A DNA stretch of 64,000 nt, from the NCBI RefSeq assembly GCF_014654895.1, contig NZ_BNBE01000004.1, positions 620,001 to 684,000 of the forward strand, given 5' to 3'. The stretch comes from Streptomyces filamentosus (GTDB lineage Bacteria; Actinomycetota; Actinomycetes; Streptomycetales; Streptomycetaceae). Position numbers and translations under genes: made by a program. Shown here piece by piece: positions 24,263 to 32,910 of this stretch. Under the pieces are notes generated by a model. That model was not told the DNA's origin and did not search any database. It saw only the letters and a list, made by a program, of their open reading frames with translations. Position 1 is the first letter of the stretch, and each line of letters starts with the position of its first letter.

Positions 24263-25247
24263 GGGGCCGCTCCGGGTGGTGGCAGGCCACGCCGGCGCGG
24301 AGGGCCGGGACGGTGGCGCAGAGGTCGGTGGCGCGCGGGCAGCGCGGGGCGAAGGCGCAGCCCTCGGGCAGGTCGGAGAGTTCCGGCGGCATGCCGGGAA
24401 TCGGGGTGAACGCCCGCTCGGGCAGGGCGTCGAGGAGGCCCCGGGCGTAGGGGTGGTCGGGGCCGGTGGTGCCGAAGAAGCGGTGGGCGGGGGCGATCTC
24501 GACGATCCGGCCCGCGTACATGACGGCCACCCGGTCGGCGATGCGGGCGGCGGCGGTGAGGTCGTGGGTGATAAGGAGCAGGCCGCGGCCGTCGTCGGCG
24601 TGCCGGCGCAGTTCGTCGGCGGTGCGCTCGACGAGGTCGCGGTCGAGGCCGGTGGTGGGTTCGTCGGCGAGGAGCAGGGGCGCGTCGCCGATGAGGGCGA
24701 GGGCGGTGGCGGCGCGCTGGGCGAGGCCGCCGGAGAGCTCGTGCGGATGGGCGTCGAGGTGGGTGGCGGGGAAGGCGGCGCGGTCCGCGGCCTCCTCGGC
24801 GGCCTTCCGCCGCCCGGCCCGCGGGGTCCGGGTGAGGGCCCGGACGGTCTCCTCCAGGTGCGCCCGCACGGTCCGCACCGGGGTGAGGTGCGCGGCCGGG
24901 CTCTGCGGCACGAGTCCGACGCGCCGTCCCCGTACGGTGCGGGCGAGGGTCTTCTCGTCGGCGGCGAGCAGGTCGGTCCCGTCGAGCAGGGCGCTGCCGG
25001 AGGTCTCGGCGTTCGCCGGGAGCAGTCCGAGGAGCGCCGAGGCGAGCACCGACTTCCCGCAGCCGGACTCCCCGACGAGCGCCAGGCACTCCCCCGCCGC
25101 CAGGTCGAAGTCGGCGCCGGTGACGGCGGCGACGGTCCGTCCGCCGCGCAGCCGGAAGCGGACGGTGAGGTCCCGGACGCTGAGCAGCGCGTCCCCGGCC
25201 CGCTCGGCGGTGACGGCGTCCAGGGCGCGGGCGACGCGGGCGTTCAC
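24255..25247 (-). CDS. nikD: nickel/peptide ABC transporter ATPase, first subunit (NikD/DppD-like)
   Basis: GTG 25247 overlaps the permease stop (GTGA); 330 residues. Walker A GESGCGKSV, signature LSGGLAQR, Walker B LLLADEP, switch His in LLITHDLTAA. Residues 275-330 carry the family extension with the Cys motif CAFAPRCPRATDLC, which in the OppD/DppD group can bind a 4Fe-4S cluster. It pairs with the next ATPase to drive import. Confidence 0.87.
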   Translation of the reverse strand: MNARVARALDAVTAERAGDALLSVRDLTVRFRLRGGRTVAAVTGADFDLAAGECLALVGESGCGKSVLASALLGLLPANAETSGSALLDGTDLLAADEKTLARTVRGRRVGLVPQSPAAHLTPVRTVRAHLEETVRALTRTPRAGRRKAAEEAADRAAFPATHLDAHPHELSGGLAQRAATALALIGDAPLLLADEPTTGLDRDLVERTADELRRHADDGRGLLLITHDLTAAARIADRVAVMYAGRIVEIAPAHRFFGTTGPDHPYARGLLDALPERAFTPIPGMPPELSDLPEGCAFAPRCPRATDLCATVPALRAGVACHHPERPRA

Positions 25248-26080
25248 AGCATCAGCTCCGATCGGCGGCGGGGGTTCAGTCGGTCGCGCCAGACGCCGGC
25301 GAGGCCGGCGAGGGCGAGGGTGGGGACGATGAGGAAGAGGCCGGGGAAGAGGGTGGGCCACCAGTCGCCGGCGAGGAGGGAGGAGCGGGCGGACTGGACG
25401 AGGTTGCCGAGGCTGGCCTGGTGGCTGGGGAGGCCGAGGCCGAGGAAGGAGAGGGCGGACTCGTGCCACATGGCGTGCGGGACCATCAGGACGGCGGCGA
25501 GGCCGGCCTGCGGGAGGACGGCGGGGAGCAGGTGGCGGGTGGCGACGCGGCGGCGCGAGGCGCCGCCGGAGATGGCCGCCTCGATGTGGGGGCGGGTCCG
25601 CAGGGAGAGGACCTCGGAGCGGACGATGCGGGCGGTGGAGAGCCAGTGGGTGACCGCGACGGAGGCGATGACCGGCCAGACGCCGGGGCGGAAGAGGGCG
25701 ACGACGAAGATGCCGAGGAGCAGGTGCGGCACGGAGGAGAAGGCGTCGACGAGCCGCATCAGGGTGCGGTCGGTCCAGCCGCCGAGGGCACCCGCGGCGG
25801 CGCCGACTGCGGTGCCGAGGACGGTGGCGACGAGGGCGGCGACGAGGCCGACGAGCAGGGAGATCCGCAGGCCGTAGACGCAGCGCAGGAGGAGGTCGCG
25901 GCCGACGTCGTCGGTGCCGAAGGGGTGTTCCCAGGAGGGCGGGAGGAGCTTGCGCGAGAGGTCGACGGCCTGTTCGTCGAGCTGGACGAGCGGGGGGACG
26001 AGGAGGACGGCGAGGACGACGGCGCCGACGACGAGCGCGGAGGTCCACAGCCGGAGGCGGTGGGTGCGGGGGTCAGCCAT
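25244..26080 (-). CDS. nikC: nickel/peptide ABC permease (NikC/DppC-like)
   Basis: 278 residues, one N-terminal helix and five more in the permease core. The family opening HPFGTDDVGRDLLLRCVYG and the EAA loop (EAAISGGASRRRVATRHLLP) are clear, as is LSFLGLGLPS near the end. It overlaps the NikB-like gene by 8 bases and the NikD-like gene by 4, so the operon is tightly coupled. Confidence 0.89.
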   Translation of the reverse strand: MADPRTHRLRLWTSALVVGAVVLAVLLVPPLVQLDEQAVDLSRKLLPPSWEHPFGTDDVGRDLLLRCVYGLRISLLVGLVAALVATVLGTAVGAAAGALGGWTDRTLMRLVDAFSSVPHLLLGIFVVALFRPGVWPVIASVAVTHWLSTARIVRSEVLSLRTRPHIEAAISGGASRRRVATRHLLPAVLPQAGLAAVLMVPHAMWHESALSFLGLGLPSHQASLGNLVQSARSSLLAGDWWPTLFPGLFLIVPTLALAGLAGVWRDRLNPRRRSELML

Positions 26081-27038
26081 CGAAGCCCACCCTGGGGTCG
26101 GCGAGTCCGTAGAGGAGGTCGGAGAGGAGGTTGCCGAGGAGGACGGCGGCGGTGGCGAGCACGGTGAGCGCGGCGAGCAGCGGGAAGTCGACGGCGGTGG
26201 CGGCCTGGACGGTGGCGGCGGCGATGCCGGGCCAGCTGAAGACGGTCTCCACGAGGAGGGCTCCGGTGATGACCTCGGGCACGCGGGAGCCGATGAGGGT
26301 GAGCATCGGGAGCATGCCGGAGCGCAGGGCGTGGCCGGTGAGGACGGTCCGTTCGGCGAGGCCGCGGGCGCGGGCGCCGCGCACCGGGTCCTCGTCGAGG
26401 GCGTCGCCGACGCCCTGGCGGACGTAGAGGAAGAACCACGGCAGCTGGGAGACGCCGAGGACGAGCGCGGGCAGCACGAGGTGGCGGGCGACCTGGTCGA
26501 AGGTGACGGTGTCGCTGGCGGTGTCGGTGAGGCCGCCGGCGGGCAGGACGCCGAGCTTCAGGGCGAAGAACCAGATGGCGAGGAGGCCGAGCCAGAAGGC
26601 GGGGGCGGCTTCCAGGGTGTACGCGAGGGCGCTGACGGCCCGGTCGAGGAGGCCGCCGCGGCGGCGGCCGGCGAGGACGCCGAGGAGGGTGCCGAGCGCG
26701 ATGGCCAGGGCGAAGGCGGTGACGGCGAGGAGGACGGACCAGCCGAGGCGTTCGGTGACGACGTCGGCGACGGGGCGGCGCATCACGGAGGAGTCGCCGA
26801 GGTCGCCGGTGACGGCGGCGGTGAGCCAGTCCCACCAGCGGGTGAGGAGGGGCCGGTCGACGCCGAGGTTGTGGCGGAGCTGGTCGAGGTTCTCCTGGGA
26901 GGCGGTGAGGCCGGCGGTGCCGGCGTACGCCTTGACGGGGTCGAAGGGGGAGGCTTCGGCGACGGCGAAGACCGCGAGGGTGACGCCGAGGAGGACGGGG
27001 ACGGCGGCGAGGGCGCGCCGTCCCGTCATCCGGGCCAT
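26073..27038 (-). CDS. nikB: nickel/peptide ABC permease (NikB/DppB-like)
   Basis: 321 residues from ATG 27038 (ATG 27029 is also possible). The first helix starts RALAAVPVLLGVTLAVF, then the family's LRHNLGVDRPLLTRWWDWL and the EAA loop DPVRGARARGLAERTVLTGH, followed by ITGALLVETVFSWPGIA and LLSDLLYGLADPRV at the end. It forms the channel with the NikC-like protein. 23 bases separate it from the binding-protein gene. Confidence 0.88.
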   Translation of the reverse strand: MARMTGRRALAAVPVLLGVTLAVFAVAEASPFDPVKAYAGTAGLTASQENLDQLRHNLGVDRPLLTRWWDWLTAAVTGDLGDSSVMRRPVADVVTERLGWSVLLAVTAFALAIALGTLLGVLAGRRRGGLLDRAVSALAYTLEAAPAFWLGLLAIWFFALKLGVLPAGGLTDTASDTVTFDQVARHLVLPALVLGVSQLPWFFLYVRQGVGDALDEDPVRGARARGLAERTVLTGHALRSGMLPMLTLIGSRVPEVITGALLVETVFSWPGIAAATVQAATAVDFPLLAALTVLATAAVLLGNLLSDLLYGLADPRVGFDG

Positions 27039-27061
27039 GGCCCCCCAGGGGAGGCGGCGGC

Positions 27062-28678
27062 TCACTTCTGGGCGTCCCCGGTCTTCTTCGGCTGCCAGGT
27101 CTCGACGTTCCACCAGGGTCCGGCGGCGAGGCCGTGGTCGTGGGGCTCGGTCTGGGTGCTCAGGCCGTCCCAGGAGTCGTTCACGACGTAGAGGTGGTCG
27201 ATGTGGGTGAGGAAGGTGTAGCCGGGGTCCTTGGCGAGTTCGCGCTGGACGGTGTCGTACGCGGCCTTGCGGCGGGTGTCGTCGGCGGTGCGGCGGCCGT
27301 CCTCCAGGGCGCGGTCGACGGTCTTGTTGTCGTACCAGGCCATGTTGTTGAAGCCGTCGCCGGCGAGGGTGGACTTCAGGAGGAGGTACTGGTCGAAGTC
27401 GGGGTCGCCGGGCGAGCCGCCGCCGGCGAGGACGGCGTCGGTCTTCATGCGGGGTTCGATGACCTCCCAGGTGCCGGCCTGGGTGGTGATCTCGATGCCG
27501 GCCTTCTTGGCGTCGGAGGCGTAGGCGAGGGCGTGGTCCTGGCGGAGCTTGTCGCCGGAGAGGTACCAGAGGGGGAAGGCGGCGCGGACGCCGTTCTTGA
27601 CGCGGACGCCGTCGGGGCCGGGCTTCCAGCCGGCCTCGTCGAGGATCTTCTGCGCGCCGGCGAGGTCGTGGCGGCGCTCGGTGCCCTCGGCGAACCAGGG
27701 GTCGTCGGTGGGGACGGGGCCGTAGGCGGGCTTGCCGGCGCCTTCGAGGATCTTGTCGACCATGGCCCGGCGGTCGACGGCGACGTCGAGGGCGCGGCGG
27801 ACGGCGGTGTCGCCGGCGACGGGGTTGTGGGTGGGGAGGGTGACGGTGCGGTAGTCGTAGGTCTTGGCCGCGTAGGTCTTCTTCCCCTTGTCGCCGTCGA
27901 AGCCGGCGGCGAGGTTGGGCGGCAGGATGGCGCCGTCGAGGTCGCCGGCGCGCAGGCGGGTGGCGCGGACGTCGTCGTCCTTGACGATCGCCATGGTGAA
28001 CTTCTTGATCGCGGGGGCGCCGTTCCAGTACGTCGGGTTGGCCTCGAAGGTGAGCTTCTCGCCCTTGGACCAGCCGGTGAGGACGTAGGGGCCGGTGCCT
28101 ATGGGCCTGGTGGTGAAGGCGCCGGTGTTGACGTCCTGCTTCCCCGCGACGTGGGCGGGGGCGATGGCGTGGACGGTGCGCTCGGCGAAGGGCGCGTAGG
28201 GGTACTTGAGGTGGAAGACCACGGTGTCGTCGCCGACGGCCTCGACGCTCTTCAGGGCGTCGAGTTCGGTGCGGGAGGGGTTGTTGGTCTTCGGGTCGAG
28301 GATCGTCCGGTAGGTGAAGACGACGTCCTCGGCGGTGAAGGGCTCGCCGTCGCTGAAGGTGACGTCGGTGCGGAGGGTGTACGTGTAGGTCAGTCCGCCG
28401 TCGCCGACGTGCGGGAGCTTCGCGGCGAGGGCGGGCTTCAGCCTCATGTCGGCGTCGAGGGCGAGGAGGCCGTCGAAGATCTTCGAGTTGCCGTCCTTGC
28501 CGTAGCCGAGGAGCGGGCTGAGGGTGTCGGGTTCGTAGGCGATGCCGACGACGGCGGAGTCCTTGGGGCCGGCGGAACCGCCGGGGCCGGCTCCGGGGTT
28601 CGTGCAGGCCGCGGTGGCGAGGGCGAGGGCCCCGGTGACGGTCGCGGCGGTCGCGCGGCGGACGGTTCGGGCGGCCAT
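27062..28678 (-). CDS. nikA: nickel/peptide ABC substrate-binding lipoprotein (NikA-like)
   Basis: 538 residues from ATG 28678. The signal sequence ends in ATAACTNPG, a lipobox, so it is anchored to the outer face of the membrane. The SBP_bac_5 fold is recognisable from VGIAYEPDTLSPLLGY, TYTLRTDVTFSDGEPFTAED, PIGTGPYVLTGWSKGEK and AVRRALDVAVDR. Family members bind peptides, nickel-chelates or opines; the sequence alone does not decide. The palindrome TTGCGA-N5-TCGCAA 34 bases upstream matches the box of the nickel regulator Nur, which favours nickel. Confidence 0.82.
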   Translation of the reverse strand: MAARTVRRATAATVTGALALATAACTNPGAGPGGSAGPKDSAVVGIAYEPDTLSPLLGYGKDGNSKIFDGLLALDADMRLKPALAAKLPHVGDGGLTYTYTLRTDVTFSDGEPFTAEDVVFTYRTILDPKTNNPSRTELDALKSVEAVGDDTVVFHLKYPYAPFAERTVHAIAPAHVAGKQDVNTGAFTTRPIGTGPYVLTGWSKGEKLTFEANPTYWNGAPAIKKFTMAIVKDDDVRATRLRAGDLDGAILPPNLAAGFDGDKGKKTYAAKTYDYRTVTLPTHNPVAGDTAVRRALDVAVDRRAMVDKILEGAGKPAYGPVPTDDPWFAEGTERRHDLAGAQKILDEAGWKPGPDGVRVKNGVRAAFPLWYLSGDKLRQDHALAYASDAKKAGIEITTQAGTWEVIEPRMKTDAVLAGGGSPGDPDFDQYLLLKSTLAGDGFNNMAWYDNKTVDRALEDGRRTADDTRRKAAYDTVQRELAKDPGYTFLTHIDHLYVVNDSWDGLSTQTEPHDHGLAAGPWWNVETWQPKKTGDAQK

Positions 28679-28711
28679 CGTGCCCACACCCCTTTTGAAG
28701 ATCGTCGGTTG

Positions 28712-28728
28712 TTGCGAACGACTCGCAA
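28712..28728 (-). promoter_or_regulatory. candidate Nur box (nickel-responsive operator)
   Basis: TTGCGA-ACGAC-TCGCAA is a perfect 6-6 palindrome with a 5-base spacer. The published Streptomyces coelicolor Nur box is tTGCaa-N5-ttGCAA, so 4 outer bases of each arm agree. It lies in an A+T-rich island directly upstream of the NikA-like start and would repress the operon when nickel is plentiful. Confidence 0.72.
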
Positions 28729-28860
28729 TTAAACCGTACGTAAAGGGGTGCGGACACATGGGCCCCTTACTCCGGCGCCCGGGGGCGGTCCGGGGCCGGA
28801 GGGCGGAGGCCGGACGGGTCGGGCCGGAGGGGGCCGGCCGGACAGGTCGGACAGTAAGCG

Positions 28861-30036
28861 TCAGGCGGGGGCGGGCAGCTCCGCCAGGTCGGCGACGACG
28901 TCCTGGTGGTGCCCCGCCGTGCCCAGCGCCACCTGATCGGCCTTGGCCCGCTTGAGCGCCAGGTGGGCCGGGTGCTCCCAGGTCATGCCGATCCCGCCGT
29001 GCAGCTGCACGCACTCCTCGGCCGCGCGGACGGCGACCCCGGAGCAGTACGCCTGGGCCACGGCCACCGTCAGTTCGGCGTCGGCCGCGCCGGCGGCGAG
29101 GGCGTCGGCGGCGGCGCGGGCCGCCGCCCGGGCGCCGACGAGGTCCAGCCAGAGGTGGGCCATCCGATGCTTGAGCGCCTGGAAGGAGCCGACCGGCCGG
29201 TTGAACTGGTACCGCTCCCGGGTGTGCCGGACGGTCTCCTCCAGGCACCACTCGGCGAGGCCCAGCTGTTCGGAGGCGAGCAGCCCCGCCCCGGCGAGCA
29301 GTCCGCGCCGCACCGCCGCCCGGCTCTCCCCGCCGCCCGCCAGCCGGGTGCCGGCGCTCCCGCCGGCGTCGACGACGGCGAGCGGACGGGTCAGGTCGAG
29401 CGGGGTGACGGGGGTGATCACGGCCTCGGCGGCGGGCACGGCGTACAGCCCGTCGGGCCGGGGCACGAGGAGGACGTCGGCGGCTGCCGCGTCGGCGACG
29501 GCCCGCACCGGGCCCGTGGCCTCGAAGGCCGTGCGGGGCGCCGTGGTGAGGGGGACCGCCAGGACGGCGGTCCGCTCCCCCGCCGCCATCGCGGCGAGCA
29601 GCCCGGCCGCCGGGCCGTCCCCCGGGCCGAGGGCGAGCAGGGTCTCGGTCGCCACCACCGCGCTGGTCAGGTAGGGGGCGGGGGCGACGGCCCGGCCCAG
29701 CTCCTCCAGGACCACCGCGGCCTCGCGGTGGCTCGCGCCCTGGCCGCCCAGCTTCTCGGGGACGAGCAGCCCGGCGGCGCCGATGCCGGCGGCGAGCGCC
29801 TGCCAGAGGCCGGTGGGGTACGGGTCGCCGGTCTCGATCCGGTCGAGGACCGTCTGGTGCCCGGCCCGGTCGGCGAGCAGGGAGCGGACGGCGTCCCGCA
29901 GGGCGTCCTCGGTGTCGGAGTAGAGGAGGTCCGGCTCGTGCCCCCGGAGGGCGTCGGGGCTCCCGGGGCCCTGAAGGCCGTCGGGGCTCGGGGGACTGTC
30001 GGGGCCGTGGGGGTTCCGGGGGCTCTCGGGGCTCAT
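28861..30036 (-). CDS. acyl-CoA dehydrogenase (second gene of a pair)
   Basis: 391 residues from ATG 30036, which overlaps the upstream stop (ATGA). An extra 40 residues at the start repeat Pro-Gly-Ser-Asp. The middle and C-terminal domains of the ACAD family follow: GIGAAGLLVPEKLGGQG, then RERYQFNRPVGSFQALKHRM, which is the FAD-binding Arg-Gln region, and CVQLHGGIGMTWEHP. Sequence between residues 180 and 250 is divergent. Pairs of unlike ACAD subunits in actinobacteria form alpha2beta2 enzymes acting on bulky CoA esters such as steroid side chains; the substrate here is unknown. Confidence 0.87.
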   Translation of the reverse strand: MSPESPRNPHGPDSPPSPDGLQGPGSPDALRGHEPDLLYSDTEDALRDAVRSLLADRAGHQTVLDRIETGDPYPTGLWQALAAGIGAAGLLVPEKLGGQGASHREAAVVLEELGRAVAPAPYLTSAVVATETLLALGPGDGPAAGLLAAMAAGERTAVLAVPLTTAPRTAFEATGPVRAVADAAAADVLLVPRPDGLYAVPAAEAVITPVTPLDLTRPLAVVDAGGSAGTRLAGGGESRAAVRRGLLAGAGLLASEQLGLAEWCLEETVRHTRERYQFNRPVGSFQALKHRMAHLWLDLVGARAAARAAADALAAGAADAELTVAVAQAYCSGVAVRAAEECVQLHGGIGMTWEHPAHLALKRAKADQVALGTAGHHQDVVADLAELPAPA

Positions 30037-31220
30037 CGGGCGAGGTCCTTCCAGGGGACGTCCTTGTCGTTGCGGGGCTCCGGCGGGAGGCCGAGGACCC
30101 GCTCGGCGACGATGTTGAGCAGCACCTCGCTGGTGCCGCCCTCGATCGAGTTGCCCTTGGAGCGCAGGTAGCGGTAGCCCGCGTCGCGCCCGGTGAAGTC
30201 GACCAGCTCCGGCCGGCGCATGGTCCAGTCCTCGTAGAGCAGGCCCTCGTCGCCGAGGAGTTCGACCTCCAGGCCGCTGATGGCCTGGTTGAGGCGGGCG
30301 AAGCCGAGCTTCATGGCGCTGCCCTCGGGGCCGGGCTCGCCGGCGACGAGCTGCTGGCGCAGCCGCTCGCCGGTGAGCCGGGCCACCTCGGCGTCCACCC
30401 AGAGGCCGAGGAGGCGGCGGTGGAGGGCGTGGGTGCGCAGGCCGGGGCGGTCGCGCCAGACGGCGGCGGCCTTGCCGATCATGCCGCCCTCGCGGGGGAT
30501 GCGGGCGCCGCCGATGGAGACCCGCTCGTTCATGAGGGTGGTCTGCGCGACCCGCCAGCCGTCGCCGACCGCGCCGAGGCGGTGGGCGTCGGGGATGCGG
30601 ACGCCGGTGAGGAAGACCTCGTTGAACTCGGCCTCGCCGGTGATCTGCCGCAGCGGGCGGACCTCGACGCCGGGGTCGGTCATGTCGCAGACGAAGTAGG
30701 TGATGCCCCGGTGCTTGGGCAGGCCGGGATCGGTGCGGGCGATGAGGATGGCCCAGCGGGCGGTGTGGGCGCTGGAGGTCCACACCTTCTGTCCGTCCAC
30801 GATCCAGTCGCCGGTGGCCTCGTCGCGGACCGCGCGGGTGGCGAGGGCGGCGAGGTCGGAGCCGGCGCCGGGCTCGCTGAAGAGCTGGCACCACACCTCC
30901 TCGCCGGTCCACAGGGGGCGCAGGAAGCGGGACGCGACCTCGCCGGAGCCGTGGGCGAGGAGGGTGGGGGCGGCCATGCCGAGACCGATGCCGATGCGGC
31001 GCGGGTCGTTGTCGGGGGCTCCGGCGGCGGCGAGTTCGGCGTCGACGACGGCCTGGAGGGAGCGGGGGGCGTCGAGTCCGCCGAGGCCCGCCGGGTAGTG
31101 GACCCAGGCCAGTCCGGCGTCGAAGCGGGCCCGGAGGAAGTCGGTCCTGCCGGTGGTGGCGGGCGGGTGCGCGGCGAGCAGGGCCCTCGTGCGCTCCCGG
31201 AGTTCGGCGGCGTCGGTCAT
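30033..31220 (-). CDS. acyl-CoA dehydrogenase (first gene of a pair)
   Basis: 395 residues; ATG 31220 overlaps the upstream stop. N-terminal helical domain, then WCQLFSEPGAGSDLAALATR and VDGQKVWTSSAHTARWAIL, the flavin-contact strands of ACADs, and near the end SAMKLGFARLNQAISGLEVE and LRSKGNSIEGGTSEVLLNI. The EGGTSE motif binds FAD. It probably makes a hetero-oligomer with the next gene product and removes two hydrogens alpha-beta to a CoA thioester. Confidence 0.89.
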   Translation of the reverse strand: MTDAAELRERTRALLAAHPPATTGRTDFLRARFDAGLAWVHYPAGLGGLDAPRSLQAVVDAELAAAGAPDNDPRRIGIGLGMAAPTLLAHGSGEVASRFLRPLWTGEEVWCQLFSEPGAGSDLAALATRAVRDEATGDWIVDGQKVWTSSAHTARWAILIARTDPGLPKHRGITYFVCDMTDPGVEVRPLRQITGEAEFNEVFLTGVRIPDAHRLGAVGDGWRVAQTTLMNERVSIGGARIPREGGMIGKAAAVWRDRPGLRTHALHRRLLGLWVDAEVARLTGERLRQQLVAGEPGPEGSAMKLGFARLNQAISGLEVELLGDEGLLYEDWTMRRPELVDFTGRDAGYRYLRSKGNSIEGGTSEVLLNIVAERVLGLPPEPRNDKDVPWKDLAR

Positions 31221-32185
31221 GCGCGGGCTCCTTCCGGGAGGACGACGAGGCGGCCGGTGGTGGTGCCGTCGGCGACGCGCTGGACGGCGTCGGCGGCGCC
31301 CGCGAAGGGGACGCGTTCGGCGACGAGCGGCTTGATGCTCCCCTTGGCGGCGAGTTCGGCGAGGGTCTCGTGGCAGCGGAGGACGGCGGCCGGGTCGCGC
31401 TGGGCGTAGAGGCCCCAATGGAGGCCCAGGACCGAGTAGTTCTTCACCAGGGCGTGGTTGAGGGCGGGCGCGGGGACGGTGCCGCTCGCGAAGCCGACGA
31501 CGACGATCCGGCCCTCGAAGGCGACGCACTTGGCGGACTGCTGGTACGCCTCGCCGCCGACCGGGTCGTAGATCACGTCGGCGCCGCGGCCGCCGGTGGC
31601 GGCCTTGACGGCGGCGACGACGTCCTCGGCGCGGCGGTCGATCACCAGGTCGCAGCCGAGGGCGCGGGCGACGGCGGCCTTCTCGGGGCCGCCGACCACG
31701 CCGATGACGGTGGCGCCCGCGGCCTTGCCGAGCTGGACGGCGGCGCTGCCGACGCCTCCGGCGGCGGCGTGCACGAGGAGGGTCTCGCCCGCCCGGAGGG
31801 CGGCGCGCCGGTGGAGGCCGAACCAGCCGGTCTGGTAGCCGATGTGGAGGGCGGCGGCCTCGGCGTCGTCGAGGGCGTCGGGGGCCGGGAGCAGTGCGGC
31901 GGCGTCGGCGAGGGCGTGCCCGGCGAAGCCGCCGTGCGGGAGGGCGGCGGTGGCGATGACCCGCCGCCCGTCCTCGGTCTCGCCGCAGATCTCGACGCCG
32001 GGGGTGAAGGGCAGCGGCGGCCTGACCTGGTAGTGGCCCCGGCAGAGCAGCGCGTCGGGGAAGTTGACGTTCGCGGCGCGCACCCTGAGCCGGACCTGGC
32101 CGGGGCCGGGCTCGGGGACGTCCACCTCCTCGCGGCGCATCACCGCGCCGGGTTCGCCGTTCTCGTGCACTCGCCATGCCTGCAT
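31217..32185 (-). CDS. MDR-type NADPH:quinone oxidoreductase-like enzyme
   Basis: 322 residues. GroES-like domain first (VRLRVRAANVNFPDALLCRG), then the nucleotide-binding fold with VHAAAGGVGSAAVQLGKAAG, and GRIVVVGFASG and TTTGRLVVLPEG at the end. The AAAGGVG motif and lack of structural zinc cysteines place it with quinone oxidoreductase/crotonyl-type MDR enzymes that use NADPH. First gene of a three-gene operon with two acyl-CoA dehydrogenases, each joined by a 4-base overlap, so it probably works on the same acyl substrate. Confidence 0.88.
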   Translation of the reverse strand: MQAWRVHENGEPGAVMRREEVDVPEPGPGQVRLRVRAANVNFPDALLCRGHYQVRPPLPFTPGVEICGETEDGRRVIATAALPHGGFAGHALADAAALLPAPDALDDAEAAALHIGYQTGWFGLHRRAALRAGETLLVHAAAGGVGSAAVQLGKAAGATVIGVVGGPEKAAVARALGCDLVIDRRAEDVVAAVKAATGGRGADVIYDPVGGEAYQQSAKCVAFEGRIVVVGFASGTVPAPALNHALVKNYSVLGLHWGLYAQRDPAAVLRCHETLAELAAKGSIKPLVAERVPFAGAADAVQRVADGTTTGRLVVLPEGARA

Positions 32186-32208
32186 CCGTCGAGCCTCCGT
32201 CCGTACCG

Positions 32209-32238
32209 AGCGGTCGGCCGCATACTAAGCGGTCGCTT
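32209..32238 (-). promoter_or_regulatory. candidate TetR-type operator ahead of the acyl-CoA operon
   Basis: AAGCG-GT-CGCTT at 32227-32238 is a perfect 5-5 palindrome, and AGCGGTCGG at 32209-32217 repeats its centre. It lies 42 bases upstream of the MDR start. TetR repressors of acyl-CoA dehydrogenase genes use operators of this style; the repressor gene is not in the window. Confidence 0.5.
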
Positions 32239-32255
32239 GCCTTCGGGGGAACCAC

Positions 32256-32843
32256 TCAGCCGGACTTCTTGGGCCGCGCCCGTACGTGCATCCGCTCGCC
32301 CTGCGGCCCGTACAGGCTCAGGAACTCCACCGGCCCGTCGGCGGTCGGCCCGAACCAGTGCGGCACCCGCGTGTCGAACTCGGCCGCCTCGCCCGCGCCG
32401 AGCACCACGTCGTGCTCGCCCAGCACCAGCCGCAGCCTCCCCGAGAGCACGTACAGCCACTCGTACCCCTCGTGGACCCGGGGGTCCGGCTGCTCGGACG
32501 CCTTCTCCTGGATCACCTTGTACGCCTGGAGGCCGCCGGGCTGGCGGGTGAGCGGGTACATCGTGCGGCCGTGCCGGACGATCGGCCGGGCCCGCACCCG
32601 GGGGTCGCCCACCGGCGGGGCGCCGACCAGCTCGTCCAGCGGCACCTGGTGGGCGCGGGCGAGCGGGAGGAGCAGTTCGAGGCTGGGCCTGCGCTGCCCG
32701 GACTCCAGGCGGGAGAGGGTCGAGACGGAGATGCCGGTGGCGGCGGAGAGCTCGGCCAGGGTCACCCCCCGGTCGCGGCGGACCCGGCGCAGCCGGGGGC
32801 CGACCTCGGTGAGGACGGCGTCGATGCGGTCGTCTTCTGTCAT
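32256..32843 (-). CDS. XRE-family regulator with cupin domain
   Basis: 195 residues from ATG 32843. The HTH occupies about 8-66 (LRRVRRDRGVTLAELSAATG, ISVSTLSRLESGQRRPSLE). A linker leads to a cupin_2 domain at about 110-190 with HEGYEWLYVLSGRLRLVLGE and FDTRVPHWFGPT. Regulators of this type sense a small ligand through the cupin barrel. The gene is divergent from a flavoprotein gene with a palindrome between them, so control of that gene and of itself is likely. Confidence 0.9.
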   Translation of the reverse strand: MTEDDRIDAVLTEVGPRLRRVRRDRGVTLAELSAATGISVSTLSRLESGQRRPSLELLLPLARAHQVPLDELVGAPPVGDPRVRARPIVRHGRTMYPLTRQPGGLQAYKVIQEKASEQPDPRVHEGYEWLYVLSGRLRLVLGEHDVVLGAGEAAEFDTRVPHWFGPTADGPVEFLSLYGPQGERMHVRARPKKSG

Positions 32844-32852
32844 GCCCCCAAT

Positions 32853-32869
32853 GTTGCAGAACCGGCAAC
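32853..32869. promoter_or_regulatory. candidate operator between XRE-cupin and flavoprotein genes
   Basis: GTTGC-N7-GCAAC is a perfect 5-5 inverted repeat, 10 bases from the regulator start and 42 bases from the flavoprotein start, in the 67-base divergent gap. Confidence 0.5.
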
Positions 32870-32910
32870 TTTCCTTGCGGTGACGGCACGTCCCGGGTGA
32901 CCCTCGCGGC

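Noticed and set aside
28712..28728. Zur or Fur box instead of a Nur box
   Set aside because: Streptomyces Zur sites follow TGaaAatgatTttCA-like sequences; this one has TTGC/GCAA arms with a 5-base spacer, which fits Nur better.
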